Shown here piece by piece: positions 36,926-45,649 of a stretch of DNA of 64,000 bases. Numbering within the stretch: position 1 is the first letter of the stretch; every line of letters begins with the position of its first letter. The notes beneath the pieces were generated by a model. It made no database searches. It was not told the DNA's origin and saw only the letters and a program-made list of their open reading frames with translations. The position numbers and the translations under genes were made by a program. Where the stretch lies: assembly GCF_030816895.1 (NCBI RefSeq), contig NZ_JAUSYL010000001.1, forward strand, positions 992,001-1,056,000. Direction: 5' to 3'. This DNA comes from Clavibacter sp. B3I6. GTDB taxonomy: Bacteria; Actinomycetota; Actinomycetes; Actinomycetales; Microbacteriaceae.

Positions 36926-38563
36926 TCAGCGCTTGCCCTTGACGATCTGCTCCTGGTTGACGTCCTCGGCCTTGGCGGGCTCGAACCTCTCGGATCCCAC
37001 GGATGCGAGCGGCTTGCCCTCGCCCGTCTGGAACTCGAGCTTGAACCGGTCCACGGCCGCATCCAGCGCGTCGGTGATGTCGTCGGTGAGGACGTTCTTC
37101 TCCTTCAGCTGCGACAGGACCTCCGTGTTGCGGTGGAGGTGGTCGAGCAGCTCGCGCTCGAAGCGCAGGATGTCCTCGACCGGGACCTCGTCGAGCTTGC
37201 CCTTCGTGCCCGCCCAGATCGAGACGACCTGCTCCTCGATGGGGAACGGCGAGTACTGGGGCTGCTTGAGCAGCTCGGTGAGGCGCGCGCCGCGGGCGAG
37301 CTGGCGACGGCTGGCCGCGTCGAGGTCGGACGCGAAGATCGCGAACGCCTCGAGGGAGCGGTACTGCGCGAGCTCGAGCTTGAGCGTGCCGGAGACCTTC
37401 TTGATGCTCTTCACCTGGGCGTCGCCGCCGACGCGGGACACCGAGATGCCGACGTCCACCGCGGGACGCTGGTTCGCGTTGAACAGGTCCGACTGGAGGA
37501 AGATCTGGCCGTCGGTGATCGAGATCACGTTGGTCGGGATGTACGCCGAGACGTCGTTCGCCTTCGTCTCGATGATGGGCAGGCCCGTCATCGATCCGGC
37601 GCCCAGCTCGTCCGAGAGCTTGGCGCAGCGCTCGAGCAGGCGGGAGTGCAGGTAGAACACGTCGCCGGGGTACGCCTCGCGTCCCGGCGGGCGGCGCAGG
37701 AGGAGCGAGACGGCGCGGTAGGCCTCGGCCTGCTTCGACAGGTCGTCGAAGATGATGAGGACGTGCTTGCCGCCGTACATCCAGTGCTGGCCGATGGCCG
37801 AGCCGGTGTAGGGCGCCAGGTACTTGAAGCCGGCGGGGTCGGACGCGGGGGACGCGACGATGGTCGTGTACTCCATGGCGCCGGCCTCCTCGAGGGCGCC
37901 GCGCACGGAGGCGATGGTCGAGCCCTTCTGGCCGATGGCGACGTAGATGCAGCGCACCTGCTTGTTCGTGTCGCCGGACTCCCAGTTGGCCTTCTGGTTG
38001 ATGATCGTGTCGATCGCGATGGCCGTCTTGCCGGTCTGGCGGTCGCCGATGATGAGCTGGCGCTGGCCGCGGCCGATCGGGATCATGGCGTCGATGGCCT
38101 TGATGCCGGTCTGCATGGGCTCGTGCACGCTCTTGCGCTGCATGACGCCGGGCGCCTGGAGCTCGAGGGCGCGACGGCCCTCGCTCGCGATCTCGCCCTG
38201 GCCGTCGATGGGGTTGCCCAGCGGGTCCACGACGCGGCCGAGGTAGCCGTCGCCGACGGGGACGGAGAGCACCTCGCCGGTGCGGCGCACCTCCATGCCC
38301 TCCTCGATGCCGGCGAACTCGCCGAGCACGATGACGCCGATCTCGCTCTCCTCCAGGTTCTGGGCGAGGCCCAGGGTCCCGTCGGCGAACGTGATGAGCT
38401 CGTTGGCCATGACGCCGGGCAGGCCCTGCACGTGGGCGATTCCGTCGCCCGCGTCGAGCACGTAGCCGACCTCGGTGGTCGAGGCCTTGCCGGGCTCGTA
38501 GGACTGCACGAAGTCCTTGAGCGCGTCCCGGATCTCGTCGGGGCTGATCGAAAGTTCTGCCAT
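36926..38563 (-). CDS. atpA: ATP synthase F1 alpha subunit
   Basis: 545 residues. P-loop GDRQTGKTAIAID, LIIFDDLSKQAEAYR and the SVSRVGGDAQVKSI motif are intact. ATG 38563 follows AAGGGAAAG, a good ribosome binding site; the frame continues to 38584 but that adds seven residues over the ribosome binding site. Regulatory/non-catalytic nucleotide-binding subunit of F1. Confidence 0.97.
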   Translation of the reverse strand: MAELSISPDEIRDALKDFVQSYEPGKASTTEVGYVLDAGDGIAHVQGLPGVMANELITFADGTLGLAQNLEESEIGVIVLGEFAGIEEGMEVRRTGEVLSVPVGDGYLGRVVDPLGNPIDGQGEIASEGRRALELQAPGVMQRKSVHEPMQTGIKAIDAMIPIGRGQRQLIIGDRQTGKTAIAIDTIINQKANWESGDTNKQVRCIYVAIGQKGSTIASVRGALEEAGAMEYTTIVASPASDPAGFKYLAPYTGSAIGQHWMYGGKHVLIIFDDLSKQAEAYRAVSLLLRRPPGREAYPGDVFYLHSRLLERCAKLSDELGAGSMTGLPIIETKANDVSAYIPTNVISITDGQIFLQSDLFNANQRPAVDVGISVSRVGGDAQVKSIKKVSGTLKLELAQYRSLEAFAIFASDLDAASRRQLARGARLTELLKQPQYSPFPIEEQVVSIWAGTKGKLDEVPVEDILRFERELLDHLHRNTEVLSQLKEKNVLTDDITDALDAAVDRFKLEFQTGEGKPLASVGSERFEPAKAEDVNQEQIVKGKR

Positions 38564-38618
38564 CTTCTTTCCCTTTGCATTCACGGGAGCCGACGGCTCC
38601 CGAGGTGACGCCCGCCGG

Positions 38619-39410
38619 TCAGGCGAACTGGAGTCTCAAATCGTTGATCCTGGTGGCGACGCTGCCGTCGATGACGTCGTCGCCGATCTGGACGCGGAGG
38701 CCGCCGACGAGGTCGCGGTCCACGACCTGGTTCAGCTCGACCCGCCGGGAGTACCGGCGGCTCAGTGCCTGCGCGAGGCGCTCCGACTGCTCGGGCGACA
38801 GGGGCGAGGCGACGCTGACCGTGGCGATGGTGAGGCCCGCCTGGTCGGCCACGAGGGTGGCGGCGTGGCGGACGAGCTCCCCGATGCGGCGGCCGCGGGG
38901 CTGCTGCACGAGCTGCTCGACGATGACGACCGTCTGCTCCGATGCCCGGCCGTCGAGGAGACGGTGGACGAGCGTCGACTTGGCTTCGGGATCGCCCAGC
39001 TTGTCGCCGAACGCGAGCTCGAGGCGGTCATCGGTGGACACGGCCCGCCCGAACGTGAACAGCTCGGACTCGACGGGCGTCCCCGCGGGCGCCGAGATCG
39101 CCACGGCACGGATGCCCAGCTCCTCGATGCCCGCCAGCAGCTCGTCGTGCGACGACCAGCGGCCGTCGACGACCGCGCGGATGACGCGCAGCGCCGGCTC
39201 CTGCACGGTGGAGCCGAAGACCCGGCCCACGATGCTGTGCTTGACCTCCGGCGCGATGCCGGTGTCCGCCAGGGCGGAGAGCAGGTGCGTGGATCCGCCG
39301 ATGGCACGGCCGGCTCCGAGGAGCTGACCGGCCGTCGACAGGTCGACGCCCCCGAGCTCCGCGAGGACGCGGCGAGCCGCGTCCAGCGATGCGCGCGATG
39401 CACTGCCCAT
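38619..39410 (-). CDS. atpH: ATP synthase F1 delta subunit
   Basis: Peripheral-stalk subunit (OSCP), 263 residues, longer than the about 180 of E. coli because of an actinobacterial N-terminal extension. The C-terminal VASPLSPEQSERLAQALSRR and VDRDLVGGLRVQIGDDVIDG motifs are diagnostic. ATG 39410 shares its A with the atpF stop (TGATG), so translation is coupled. Unlike mycobacteria, b and delta are separate genes here. Confidence 0.94.
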   Translation of the reverse strand: MGSASRASLDAARRVLAELGGVDLSTAGQLLGAGRAIGGSTHLLSALADTGIAPEVKHSIVGRVFGSTVQEPALRVIRAVVDGRWSSHDELLAGIEELGIRAVAISAPAGTPVESELFTFGRAVSTDDRLELAFGDKLGDPEAKSTLVHRLLDGRASEQTVVIVEQLVQQPRGRRIGELVRHAATLVADQAGLTIATVSVASPLSPEQSERLAQALSRRYSRRVELNQVVDRDLVGGLRVQIGDDVIDGSVATRINDLRLQFA

Positions 39411-39976
39411 CAGTTGGCGGATCCCGTCCTGCCGGCGGTCTCGCTGGCCTCCAGGTCGGCGAGGAACCGGTCGACGAGCGCGGTGGAGCGCTGGTCGTCC
39501 GTGAGGCTCTGGCCGATGACGCCCGACGCGAGGTCGATCGCGAGCGAGCCGACCTCCGATCGGAGCGAGACGACCGCCTGCTGGCGCTCGGCCTCGATCT
39601 GCTGCTGCGCGCTGGCGGTGATCCGGGCGGCGTCGGCCGTGGCCTGCTCCTTGATCTCCGCGGCGATCGCCGTGGCGTCGACGCGGGCCTGCTCGCGGAT
39701 GCGACCGGCCTCGGCGCGTGCCTCGGCCAGCTGCGCGGTGAGCTCGGCCTTCGCGGCGTCGGCCTCGGCCTGCGCGCGCTCGGCCTTCTCGATGCCGCCG
39801 GCGATGGCCTCGGTGCGACCGTCGAGCATGGCGTAGACGCGCGGGAGCGCGTACTTCCAGACGACGACCAGGAGGACGACGAACACGACCGCCGACCACA
39901 CGATGTCGTAGACCGCGGGAAGGAGGATGCTCGGCGCTTCTTCACCTGCCGCCATCACGTTGTGGGGCGTGAGCAT
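39410..39976 (-). CDS. atpF: ATP synthase Fo subunit b
   Basis: 188 residues: one N-terminal membrane helix (VYDIVWSAVVFVVLLVVVWK) then a long charged helix (EKAERAQAEADAAKAELTAQ) that dimerises as the stator. Starts 11 bases after atpE and overlaps atpH by one base. Confidence 0.95.
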   Translation of the reverse strand: MLTPHNVMAAGEEAPSILLPAVYDIVWSAVVFVVLLVVVWKYALPRVYAMLDGRTEAIAGGIEKAERAQAEADAAKAELTAQLAEARAEAGRIREQARVDATAIAAEIKEQATADAARITASAQQQIEAERQQAVVSLRSEVGSLAIDLASGVIGQSLTDDQRSTALVDRFLADLEASETAGRTGSAN

Positions 39977-39987
39977 GTGCGTCTCCC

Positions 39988-40221
39988 CTAGTTGGTGAAG
40001 ATGAAGTAGGTCGCGAGGCCGATGAGCGCGAGCGCCTCGGAGAACGCGATGCCGAGGAACATCGTGGTGCGGAGGCTGCCGGCCATCTCGGGCTGGCGGG
40101 CCATGGCCTCGACGGTCTTGCCCGCGACGATGCCGACACCGATGCCGGGGCCGATCGCTGCGAGGCCGTAGCCGACGGTCGCGATGTTGCCGTTGATCTC
40201 GGCGAGAATGATGGGGTCCAC
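39988..40221 (-). CDS. atpE: ATP synthase Fo subunit c
   Basis: 77-residue hairpin of two membrane helices forming the rotor ring. The first helix has GPGIGVGIVAGKTVE; the polar loop is ARQPEMAG; the ion-binding Glu lies in LGIAFSEALALIGL. No sodium-type second site is evident, so proton coupling is expected. Confidence 0.96.
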   Translation of the reverse strand: MDPIILAEINGNIATVGYGLAAIGPGIGVGIVAGKTVEAMARQPEMAGSLRTTMFLGIAFSEALALIGLATYFIFTN

Positions 40222-40267
40222 TGGGGTTTCCTTCCGGTTGGGTGATCTCGTGGGTGGACGAGATCGC

Positions 40268-41086
40268 TTAGTGCTCCTCCGCCACGGCCATCTGGATGTA
40301 GACGGCGGTGAGGAGGGCGAAGATGTAGGCCTGCAGGACGGCGACGAGCAGCTCGAAGAGCGTGAACGCGAACCCGAGGACGAGGGTGCCGGCGCCCAGG
40401 ATCTTGAACGCGCCCTCCGCCTCGAAGAGGAAGAACCACGTCGCGGAGAAGCAGAGCACCAGCAGGAGGTGCCCCACGACCATGTTCATGAGGAGTCGCA
40501 GCGTGAGCGCGACGGGCCGGATGATGAAGGTCGAGAGGAACTCGATGGGCGTCAGCAGGATGTAGACCAGCTTGGGCGCCCCAGGCGGGAAGAGCGTGTT
40601 CTTGAAGAACCCGACCCCGCGGTCCTTGATGCCGGCGTAGATGAACGTGACGTACGCCACGGCCGCCAGCAAGAGCGGCAGGCCGATCACCGAGGTGCCG
40701 GCGATATTGAGGAAGGGGATGACGCCCGTGAGGTTCATGCCGAGGACCAGGAAGAAGATGGTCATCAGGATCGGCAGGAAGCGACGCGCGTCCTTCTTGC
40801 CGAGGATGTCCTCCGCGATGTTGACGCGGACGAAGTCGACGCCCATCTCCACGAGGTTCTGGCCGCGACCCGGGACGAGCGCGAGCTTGCGCGTGCCGAC
40901 GACGAACAGGACGACGAGGACCGCGAGCACCAGGAGCCTGATGAGCATGATGCGGTTGAGGTCGAAGCCGGTGCCCTCGAAGAAGGCGATGGGCGGGAAG
41001 AACTCCGACAGCGTGGGAGCGTGGAACCCCTCACCCGAGTCTTCAGCGGCGAGGGTGATGATGCTGGGTGCAGCGGTGGCTAACAG
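40268..41086 (-). CDS. atpB: ATP synthase Fo subunit a, probably from a CTG start
   Basis: Proton-channel subunit. An ATG at 40948 would drop the conserved N-terminus: upstream, in frame and without a stop, one reads HAPTLSEFFPP and FFEGTGFDLNRI, which are typical of actinobacterial AtpB. The open frame upstream contains no ATG, GTG or TTG in a sensible place, but a CTG at 41086 lies six bases after AGGAG, giving 272 residues (L/MLATAAPSIITLAAED...). The stator arginine is in ALTLRLLMNMVVGH and helix 5 ends QAYIFALLTAVYI. The next gene downstream is atpE. Identity is certain; the start is inferred. Confidence 0.9.
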   Translation of the reverse strand: MLATAAPSIITLAAEDSGEGFHAPTLSEFFPPIAFFEGTGFDLNRIMLIRLLVLAVLVVLFVVGTRKLALVPGRGQNLVEMGVDFVRVNIAEDILGKKDARRFLPILMTIFFLVLGMNLTGVIPFLNIAGTSVIGLPLLLAAVAYVTFIYAGIKDRGVGFFKNTLFPPGAPKLVYILLTPIEFLSTFIIRPVALTLRLLMNMVVGHLLLVLCFSATWFFLFEAEGAFKILGAGTLVLGFAFTLFELLVAVLQAYIFALLTAVYIQMAVAEEH

Positions 41087-41189
41087 CGCTATCTCCTGTT
41101 TCGGGGCGTGGAGCGCGAGCTCTCGCGGCGACGAACGGATGGGGTGAGAAGACGCCGGCGTGAGGTGGATCTGGGCACGGCCCGACGGG

Positions 41190-41225
41190 AATCGTCACGA
41201 GAGAGACTATCAACAATGAGGGTGC
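41190..41225 (-). promoter_or_regulatory. Possible promoter upstream of atpB
   Basis: The 184-base gap between the atpI-like gene and atpB contains a rare AT-rich stretch. On the minus strand GATAGT (41205-41210 region) lies 17 bases downstream of TTAGTC, a weak sigma-70-like pair. It would allow atp expression independent of the upstream wecA operon. Confidence 0.3.
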
Positions 41226-41270
41226 CCTGACTAATCGCGTCCCCCCTGCCGACGGCCGGGCGGCGCGCGC

Positions 41271-41741
41271 CTAGCGTCCGGGCAGCTGCGCGTCGCTGAC
41301 GTAGCCGACGCGGGCCTTGGTGATCACGATCATGTCCATCACCAGCGCGCCCACGACCCCCACGATCACGGTCACGAACAGCACGACCAGGTTGATCCAC
41401 GGCTGCTCCTTGAGCGCCAGGGCGATGGCGAGGAAGACCACGAACTTCAGCAGCCACGCCCCGAGCACGACGGAGAAGAAGATCGTCGGGTAGATGGGCG
41501 ACGACTGGTACCGGTTGGCGAAGAGGATGCTGCCGGCCGTGAGCCCGAGGAACACGAGCGCCATCGCGCTGCCGATGACGGCGCTGAGGAGGCCGCGGCC
41601 CCCGTCGACCGCGAAGCCCACGATGCCGCCGACCACCGCGATGGCGAGGGCGAGCAGGGCGCCGCCGAGGAGGATGCGCGCGAACACGTCCTTCTTCGCG
41701 GGACGCTCGGCGGGGGCGGGGGCGCTCGGGCTGTCGGTCAT
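41271..41741 (-). CDS. AtpI-like small membrane protein
   Basis: 156 residues from ATG 41741, which overlaps the wecA stop (ATGA). Four hydrophobic segments (ILLGGALLALAIAVVGGIVG, AVIGSAMALVFLGLTAGSIL, TIFFSVVLGAWLLKFVVFLA, LVVLFVTVIVGVVGALVMDM). It occupies the position of mycobacterial Rv1303, between wecA and atpB, and is usually called an ATP synthase protein I-like protein. In other bacteria AtpI helps c-ring assembly or Mg2+ supply; similarity here rests on position and topology. Confidence 0.72.
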   Translation of the reverse strand: MTDSPSAPAPAERPAKKDVFARILLGGALLALAIAVVGGIVGFAVDGGRGLLSAVIGSAMALVFLGLTAGSILFANRYQSSPIYPTIFFSVVLGAWLLKFVVFLAIALALKEQPWINLVVLFVTVIVGVVGALVMDMIVITKARVGYVSDAQLPGR

Positions 41742-43059
41742 GCTGTCTCCTTGCTGGTCCCGCCGTGCGGGAGGTCGGTCGGTCGGGTCGCGGCGGCTCC
41801 GGCGGCGAGGTCGGCGTGCTCGCGCTCGACGGCCTCCAGTTCGGCGTCCGTGAGGCGCGCGAGCGGTCGGTCGACGGCGGCCTCGTCGAGCGGGTCGTAG
41901 GCGGCGGCGTCCTCGGACTCCGCGTCGGCGGGCACGAGCTGCGCGGCGGCCTCGAGGCGCTTGCGGCGGCTGAGCGGCGCGAGCGTGAGGACGGCGCAGA
42001 CCACACCATGCCGACGGCGATGAAGGCCACGCCCCACGCGTAGGGCTGCACCACGAACATGAGCAGGCAGCCGGCCGAGACGACGCCCGTCCACGCGTAG
42101 AAGATGAGCGTCGCATGCAGGCGCGAGTGCCCCATGTCCAGCAGGCGGTGGTGGAGGTGCTTCCGGTCCGCGCTGAACGGGGACTTGCCCGCCTTCAGGC
42201 GCCGGAAGACGGCGAGGGCGAAGTCGAGCAGCGGCACGATGAGGATCGCGAAGGGCAGGAGGATCGGCAGGAACGCGGGCAGCAGCTGCGAGCGGCCGAA
42301 GGTCTCCGGGTTCGGGTCGATCTCGCCCGTGACGGCGATGGCGCTCGTGGCCATGAGGAGCCCGACGAGGAGCGCGCCGGCGTCGCCCATGAAGAGCTTC
42401 GCGGGGTGCCAGTTGAAGGGGAGGAAGCCGAGGCACGCGCCGATCAGGATCGCGCTGATGAGCGAGGCGAGGTTGAACCGCTCCGTCTGGCCGGTGTCCG
42501 TGTCCGAGAGCAGGAAGCTGTAGAGGAAGAACGTGCCGTTGGCGATGATGGCGACGCCCGCCACGAGGCCGTCGAGCCCGTCGATGAAGTTGATGGCGTT
42601 CATGACGAGGACGATCGCGAAGATCGTCAGCATGATCGACATCTGCGAGGAGCCGACCGTGAGGCCCCCGATGGGGAGCGAGGAGATGGCGACGCCCTGC
42701 CAGGCGAGGAGGCCCGCGGCGAGGATCTGGCCGGCCAGCTTGATCATCCAGTCGAGGTCGTAGATGTCGTCGAGGACGCCGATGACCACGATCATGAGCG
42801 CGGCGCCGAGGATCGCGATGACGGGGCCGGGCCGCTCGAACACCAGCCCGAACCAGGAAACCTGCGAGGCGATGGCGAAGGCCACGAGGATCCCGGCGAA
42901 CATCGCCACGCCGCCGAGGCGCGGCGTCGGGCGCGTGTGCACGTCACGTGCGCGGATCGCCGGGTAGAGCCGGTAGCGGTAGCCGAGCTTCATCACGATC
43001 ATCGAGAGGACGAGCGTGATGACCCCCGAGACGACCGCCATGGCGGCGTAGTAGGTCAC
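41738..43059 (-). CDS. wecA: Undecaprenyl-phosphate GlcNAc-1-phosphate transferase (WecA-like), with an apparent frameshift
   Basis: Polytopic enzyme that loads GlcNAc-1-phosphate onto the polyprenyl carrier, first step of wall glycan synthesis. Motifs: RPTPRLGGVAMF, VIGVLDDIYDLDW, MNAINFIDGLDGLVAG, HPAKLFMGDAGALLVG and KHLHHRLLDMGHS; eleven or so helices. GTG 43059 overlaps the tsaC stop. Near 42002 the last helix breaks: VGMVW continues as CAVLTLAPLSRRKRLEAAAQ only if one base is added, after which a cytosolic acidic tail runs to 41738. Restored length 440. Corresponds to mycobacterial Rv1302. Confidence 0.85.
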
Positions 43060-43985
43060 CGGGGGTGCGCGGGCGGATCCGCGGGGGGCTCGGTCGCGGA
43101 CGGGGCGGCGGGCGCGGCCTCGGGCTCGACGAACTCGGGGTAGGTCGGGCCGGCCTCGGGCGACGGGTCCGCGGGCGGCGCGTCGGCGGGCGGCGCGTCG
43201 GCGGGCGGCGCGTCGGCGGGCACGGGCACGGCGGCCGGGTCCGCGTCGGGCTCCGCCGGATCGGACGGCGCGGGATCGGGCTCCCCCGGCTCGGCCGGCG
43301 CGGCCGGCGCGGCGACCACCGGCTCGAGCTGGTCGCCGATGAGCTGCTGGATCTGCGCGCGCGAGATGGCGCCCTCGCGGACGATGCGGACGCGGCCGCC
43401 CGCCGCGGTGACGCGCGACGCGTCGACGATGGTCGAGGCCGATCCGCCGGCGGAGCCGCCGTCGAGGAAGATGTCGACGGACCCGCCCAGCTGCTCGGCG
43501 GCGTCCTGCGCGGTCGCGGCGGCGGGCTGGCCCGTCCTGTTGGCGGACGAGACCGCGAGCGGGCCCGTCTCGGCGAGGAGCTCGAGCGCGAAGGAGTTCG
43601 CGGGCATGCGGAGCGCGACGGTGCCGCGAGTCTCGCCGAGGTCCCAGACGAGGGACGGCTGCGCCACGAGGATCACCGTGAGGCCGCCCGGCCAGAACTC
43701 GTCCACCAGGCGGCGGACGACGTCGGGCACGTAGTCGGCCAGCGCGTCGAGCGTGGACTCGCCGGGGATGAGGACGGGCGGCGGGGCGTCGCGCCCGCGG
43801 CCCTTCGCGTCGAGGAGCCGCTGCACCGCGTCGGGGTTGAACGCGTCGGCGGCGATCCCGTACACGGTGTCCGTGGGGATGACGACGACCTCGCCGCGGC
43901 CCACCGCCTGTCGGGCGAGTCTCATGCCGGTGAGGAGGTCGGTGTCGACTGAGCAGTCGTAGATGCGCGCCATGTCGTCGCTCAT
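43056..43985 (-). CDS. tsaC: Threonylcarbamoyl-AMP synthase with Pro/Ala-rich tail
   Basis: YrdC/Sua5-type enzyme making threonylcarbamoyl-AMP for the t6A37 modification of tRNA. 309 residues; the catalytic domain (VVIPTDTVYGIAADAF, DAKGRGRD, FWPGGLTVIL, VALRMPANSFALELL, LAVSSANRTGQPAA) ends near residue 215. The remaining about 95 residues are Pro/Ala/Asp-rich with a perfect 15-base repeat and are not the Sua5 domain. Start at ATG 43985 or ATG 43973 (MARIYDC, the more usual family start). Overlaps wecA by four bases. Confidence 0.88.
   Translation of the reverse strand: MSDDMARIYDCSVDTDLLTGMRLARQAVGRGEVVVIPTDTVYGIAADAFNPDAVQRLLDAKGRGRDAPPPVLIPGESTLDALADYVPDVVRRLVDEFWPGGLTVILVAQPSLVWDLGETRGTVALRMPANSFALELLAETGPLAVSSANRTGQPAAATAQDAAEQLGGSVDIFLDGGSAGGSASTIVDASRVTAAGGRVRIVREGAISRAQIQQLIGDQLEPVVAAPAAPAEPGEPDPAPSDPAEPDADPAAVPVPADAPPADAPPADAPPADPSPEAGPTYPEFVEPEAAPAAPSATEPPADPPAHPR
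43171..43215 (-). repeat. Three perfect 15-bp in-frame repeats in tsaC
   Basis: The unit GCGGGCGGCGCGTCG (plus strand) is repeated at 43171, 43186 and 43201 and continues imperfectly. It encodes repeated Asp-Ala-Pro-Pro-Ala in the disordered tail. Copy number could vary by slippage without breaking the frame. Confidence 0.85.
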
Positions 43986-44043
43986 CGTAGCCGAGCGCGT
44001 CGCCCCGGCCCTGAGCGGCGGATCCGCGCCGCGCCGACGCCCG

Positions 44044-44049
44044 CATACT
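44044..44049 (+). promoter_or_regulatory. -10 element of a probable leaderless promoter
   Basis: CATACT, seven bases before the GTG at 44057, with no ribosome binding site. Confidence 0.45.
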
Positions 44050-44056
44050 GGGTCGG

Positions 44057-44710
44057 GTGACGTCCCGGCCCTCCTCCCCCGCCCCCGACGGGCTCCTCTT
44101 CGTCTTCGACATGGACGACGTGCTGTACGACCACGACTGGCGGGGGCCCGCCGACCGGATCACCGCGGCCACGGGTCACGACCTCGCGGAGCTGCGCCGC
44201 CGCTGGTACAACGACGACGGCGAGTGGGCCGCGGAGGCGGGGCGCTTCGACGCCGACTCCTACCTCGACGCGTTCTGCGCGGCCGTGGGCGTCGACATCG
44301 ACGAGGACGAGTGGGTGCGCCGGCGTCGCGCGTCGATGGTCGTGCGGCCGTCGGCGCTCGAGGCCGTGGCGCGCGCCCGGGAGGCCGGGCGGATCACGCT
44401 GCTGACCAACAACAACGCCCTCGCCGCCCGGCACCTCCCCGCGCTCGCGCCCGAGCTCGTGCCGCTCTTCGGCGTGGAGCACCTCCGGACGTCGAGCGGG
44501 TACGGGGCCAGGAAGCCGGACCCGGCGGTGTTCCGCGGCGTGCTCGCCGCGTACGGGCAGCCGGCCGAGCGCACGTTCTTCGCGGACGACCGTCTGGACA
44601 ACGTCGCCGCGGCGCGCGGGCTCGGGATCACCGGGCACCACGTGCGGGGGCCCGGCGACCTGCTGCCCGCGGTCGAGGGGTTCATCCGGGCGCAGGCACG
44701 CCGGGGCTGA
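44057..44710 (+). CDS. HAD-family hydrolase
   Basis: 217 residues, haloacid-dehalogenase phosphatase fold. Motif I FVFDMDDVLYD with both Asp, motif II TLLTNNN, motif III lysine in GARKPDPAVF and motif IV FFADDRLDNV. A cap domain of about 60 helical residues lies between motifs I and II, as in subfamily IA phosphatases. It interrupts the tsaC-prmC order on the opposite strand, with its own promoter. Substrate unknown. Confidence 0.85.
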   Translation: MTSRPSSPAPDGLLFVFDMDDVLYDHDWRGPADRITAATGHDLAELRRRWYNDDGEWAAEAGRFDADSYLDAFCAAVGVDIDEDEWVRRRRASMVVRPSALEAVARAREAGRITLLTNNNALAARHLPALAPELVPLFGVEHLRTSSGYGARKPDPAVFRGVLAAYGQPAERTFFADDRLDNVAAARGLGITGHHVRGPGDLLPAVEGFIRAQARRG

Positions 44711-44740
44711 TCCTGCGGGCGGCTCCGCGGCGCATCCGGC

Positions 44741-45616
44741 TCAGCGCAGCGCGGTGGTCGCGCGGTCGCGGCGCGTGAGGTCCTGGTGCGTCGCGGTGGC
44801 GCGCCAGCCGTCGGCGTCGAGGAGCGCGCGGATCGCGTCGCCCTGCAGCTCCCCGTGCTCGATCACGAGCGCGCCGCCCGGGTGCAGCAGGCGCCGGGCC
44901 GTCGTCGAGACGAGGCGGACGACGTCGAGGCCGTCCGTGCCGCCGTAGAGCGCGAGCGCGGGATCGTGCAGGCGCACCTCCGGGTCGCGCGGCACGGCGT
45001 CGACCGGGATGTAAGGCGGGTTGGACACGACGACGGACACGGTGCCGTCGAGCTCCGGGAACGCGTCGGAGAGGTCGCCGAGCACGAGGTCGACGTCGGG
45101 CGCGAGGCGCGCGACGTTCCGGGCCGTCCACGCGTGCGCCGCGGGCGAGACCTCGATCGCGTGCACGCGCGCGTGCGGCACCTCGGTGGCGAGCGCCAGC
45201 GCGAGGGCGCCGGATCCGGTGCCGAGGTCGACCGCCACGGGCGCCTCGCCGGGAGCGGCGCCCAGGGCGTCGATCGCCAGCTGCGCCACGTGCTCCGTCT
45301 CGGGCCGCGGCACGAAGACGCCGGGACCCACGAGGAGCTCGAGCGAGCGGAAGTGCGCCACGCCCGTGATGTGCTGGAGCGGCTCGCGGCGGGCGCGGCG
45401 CGCGGTGAGCGCGAGGACGCGCTCGGCGTCCGCGGCGACGACGGGCGCGCGCGTGATCGCGCGCGACTGCACCTGCCCGCGGGAGAGGCCGAGGACGTGC
45501 CCGATGAGGAGCTCCGCGTCGACCGCGGGATCCTCGACGCCCGCCGCGGCGAGCGTCGAGCCGACGCGCATGCGGAGGGCGTCCACGGTGACCGGGACGC
45601 CCTCGCCGTCAGCCAC
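44741..45616 (-). CDS. prmC: Release factor glutamine methyltransferase
   Basis: Methylates the GGQ glutamine of RF1/RF2. 291 residues. The SAM site VAVDLGTGSGALALA and the catalytic VVVSNPPYIPVDA motif are intact, with VFVPRPETEHVAQ before them. Start at GTG 45616 lacks a clear ribosome binding site; GTG codons a few residues later (VDALRMR) are alternatives. Located 33 bases after its substrate gene prfA, the usual arrangement. Confidence 0.9.
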   Translation of the reverse strand: MADGEGVPVTVDALRMRVGSTLAAAGVEDPAVDAELLIGHVLGLSRGQVQSRAITRAPVVAADAERVLALTARRARREPLQHITGVAHFRSLELLVGPGVFVPRPETEHVAQLAIDALGAAPGEAPVAVDLGTGSGALALALATEVPHARVHAIEVSPAAHAWTARNVARLAPDVDLVLGDLSDAFPELDGTVSVVVSNPPYIPVDAVPRDPEVRLHDPALALYGGTDGLDVVRLVSTTARRLLHPGGALVIEHGELQGDAIRALLDADGWRATATHQDLTRRDRATTALR

Positions 45617-45649
45617 GCGCGAGCGGGCGTCGCGCGGTGACCCGTCGGA

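Noticed and set aside
41089..44172. 1,027-residue fusion of tsaC and wecA
   Set aside because: The first third is a shadow of tsaC in another frame; real wecA starts at 43059.
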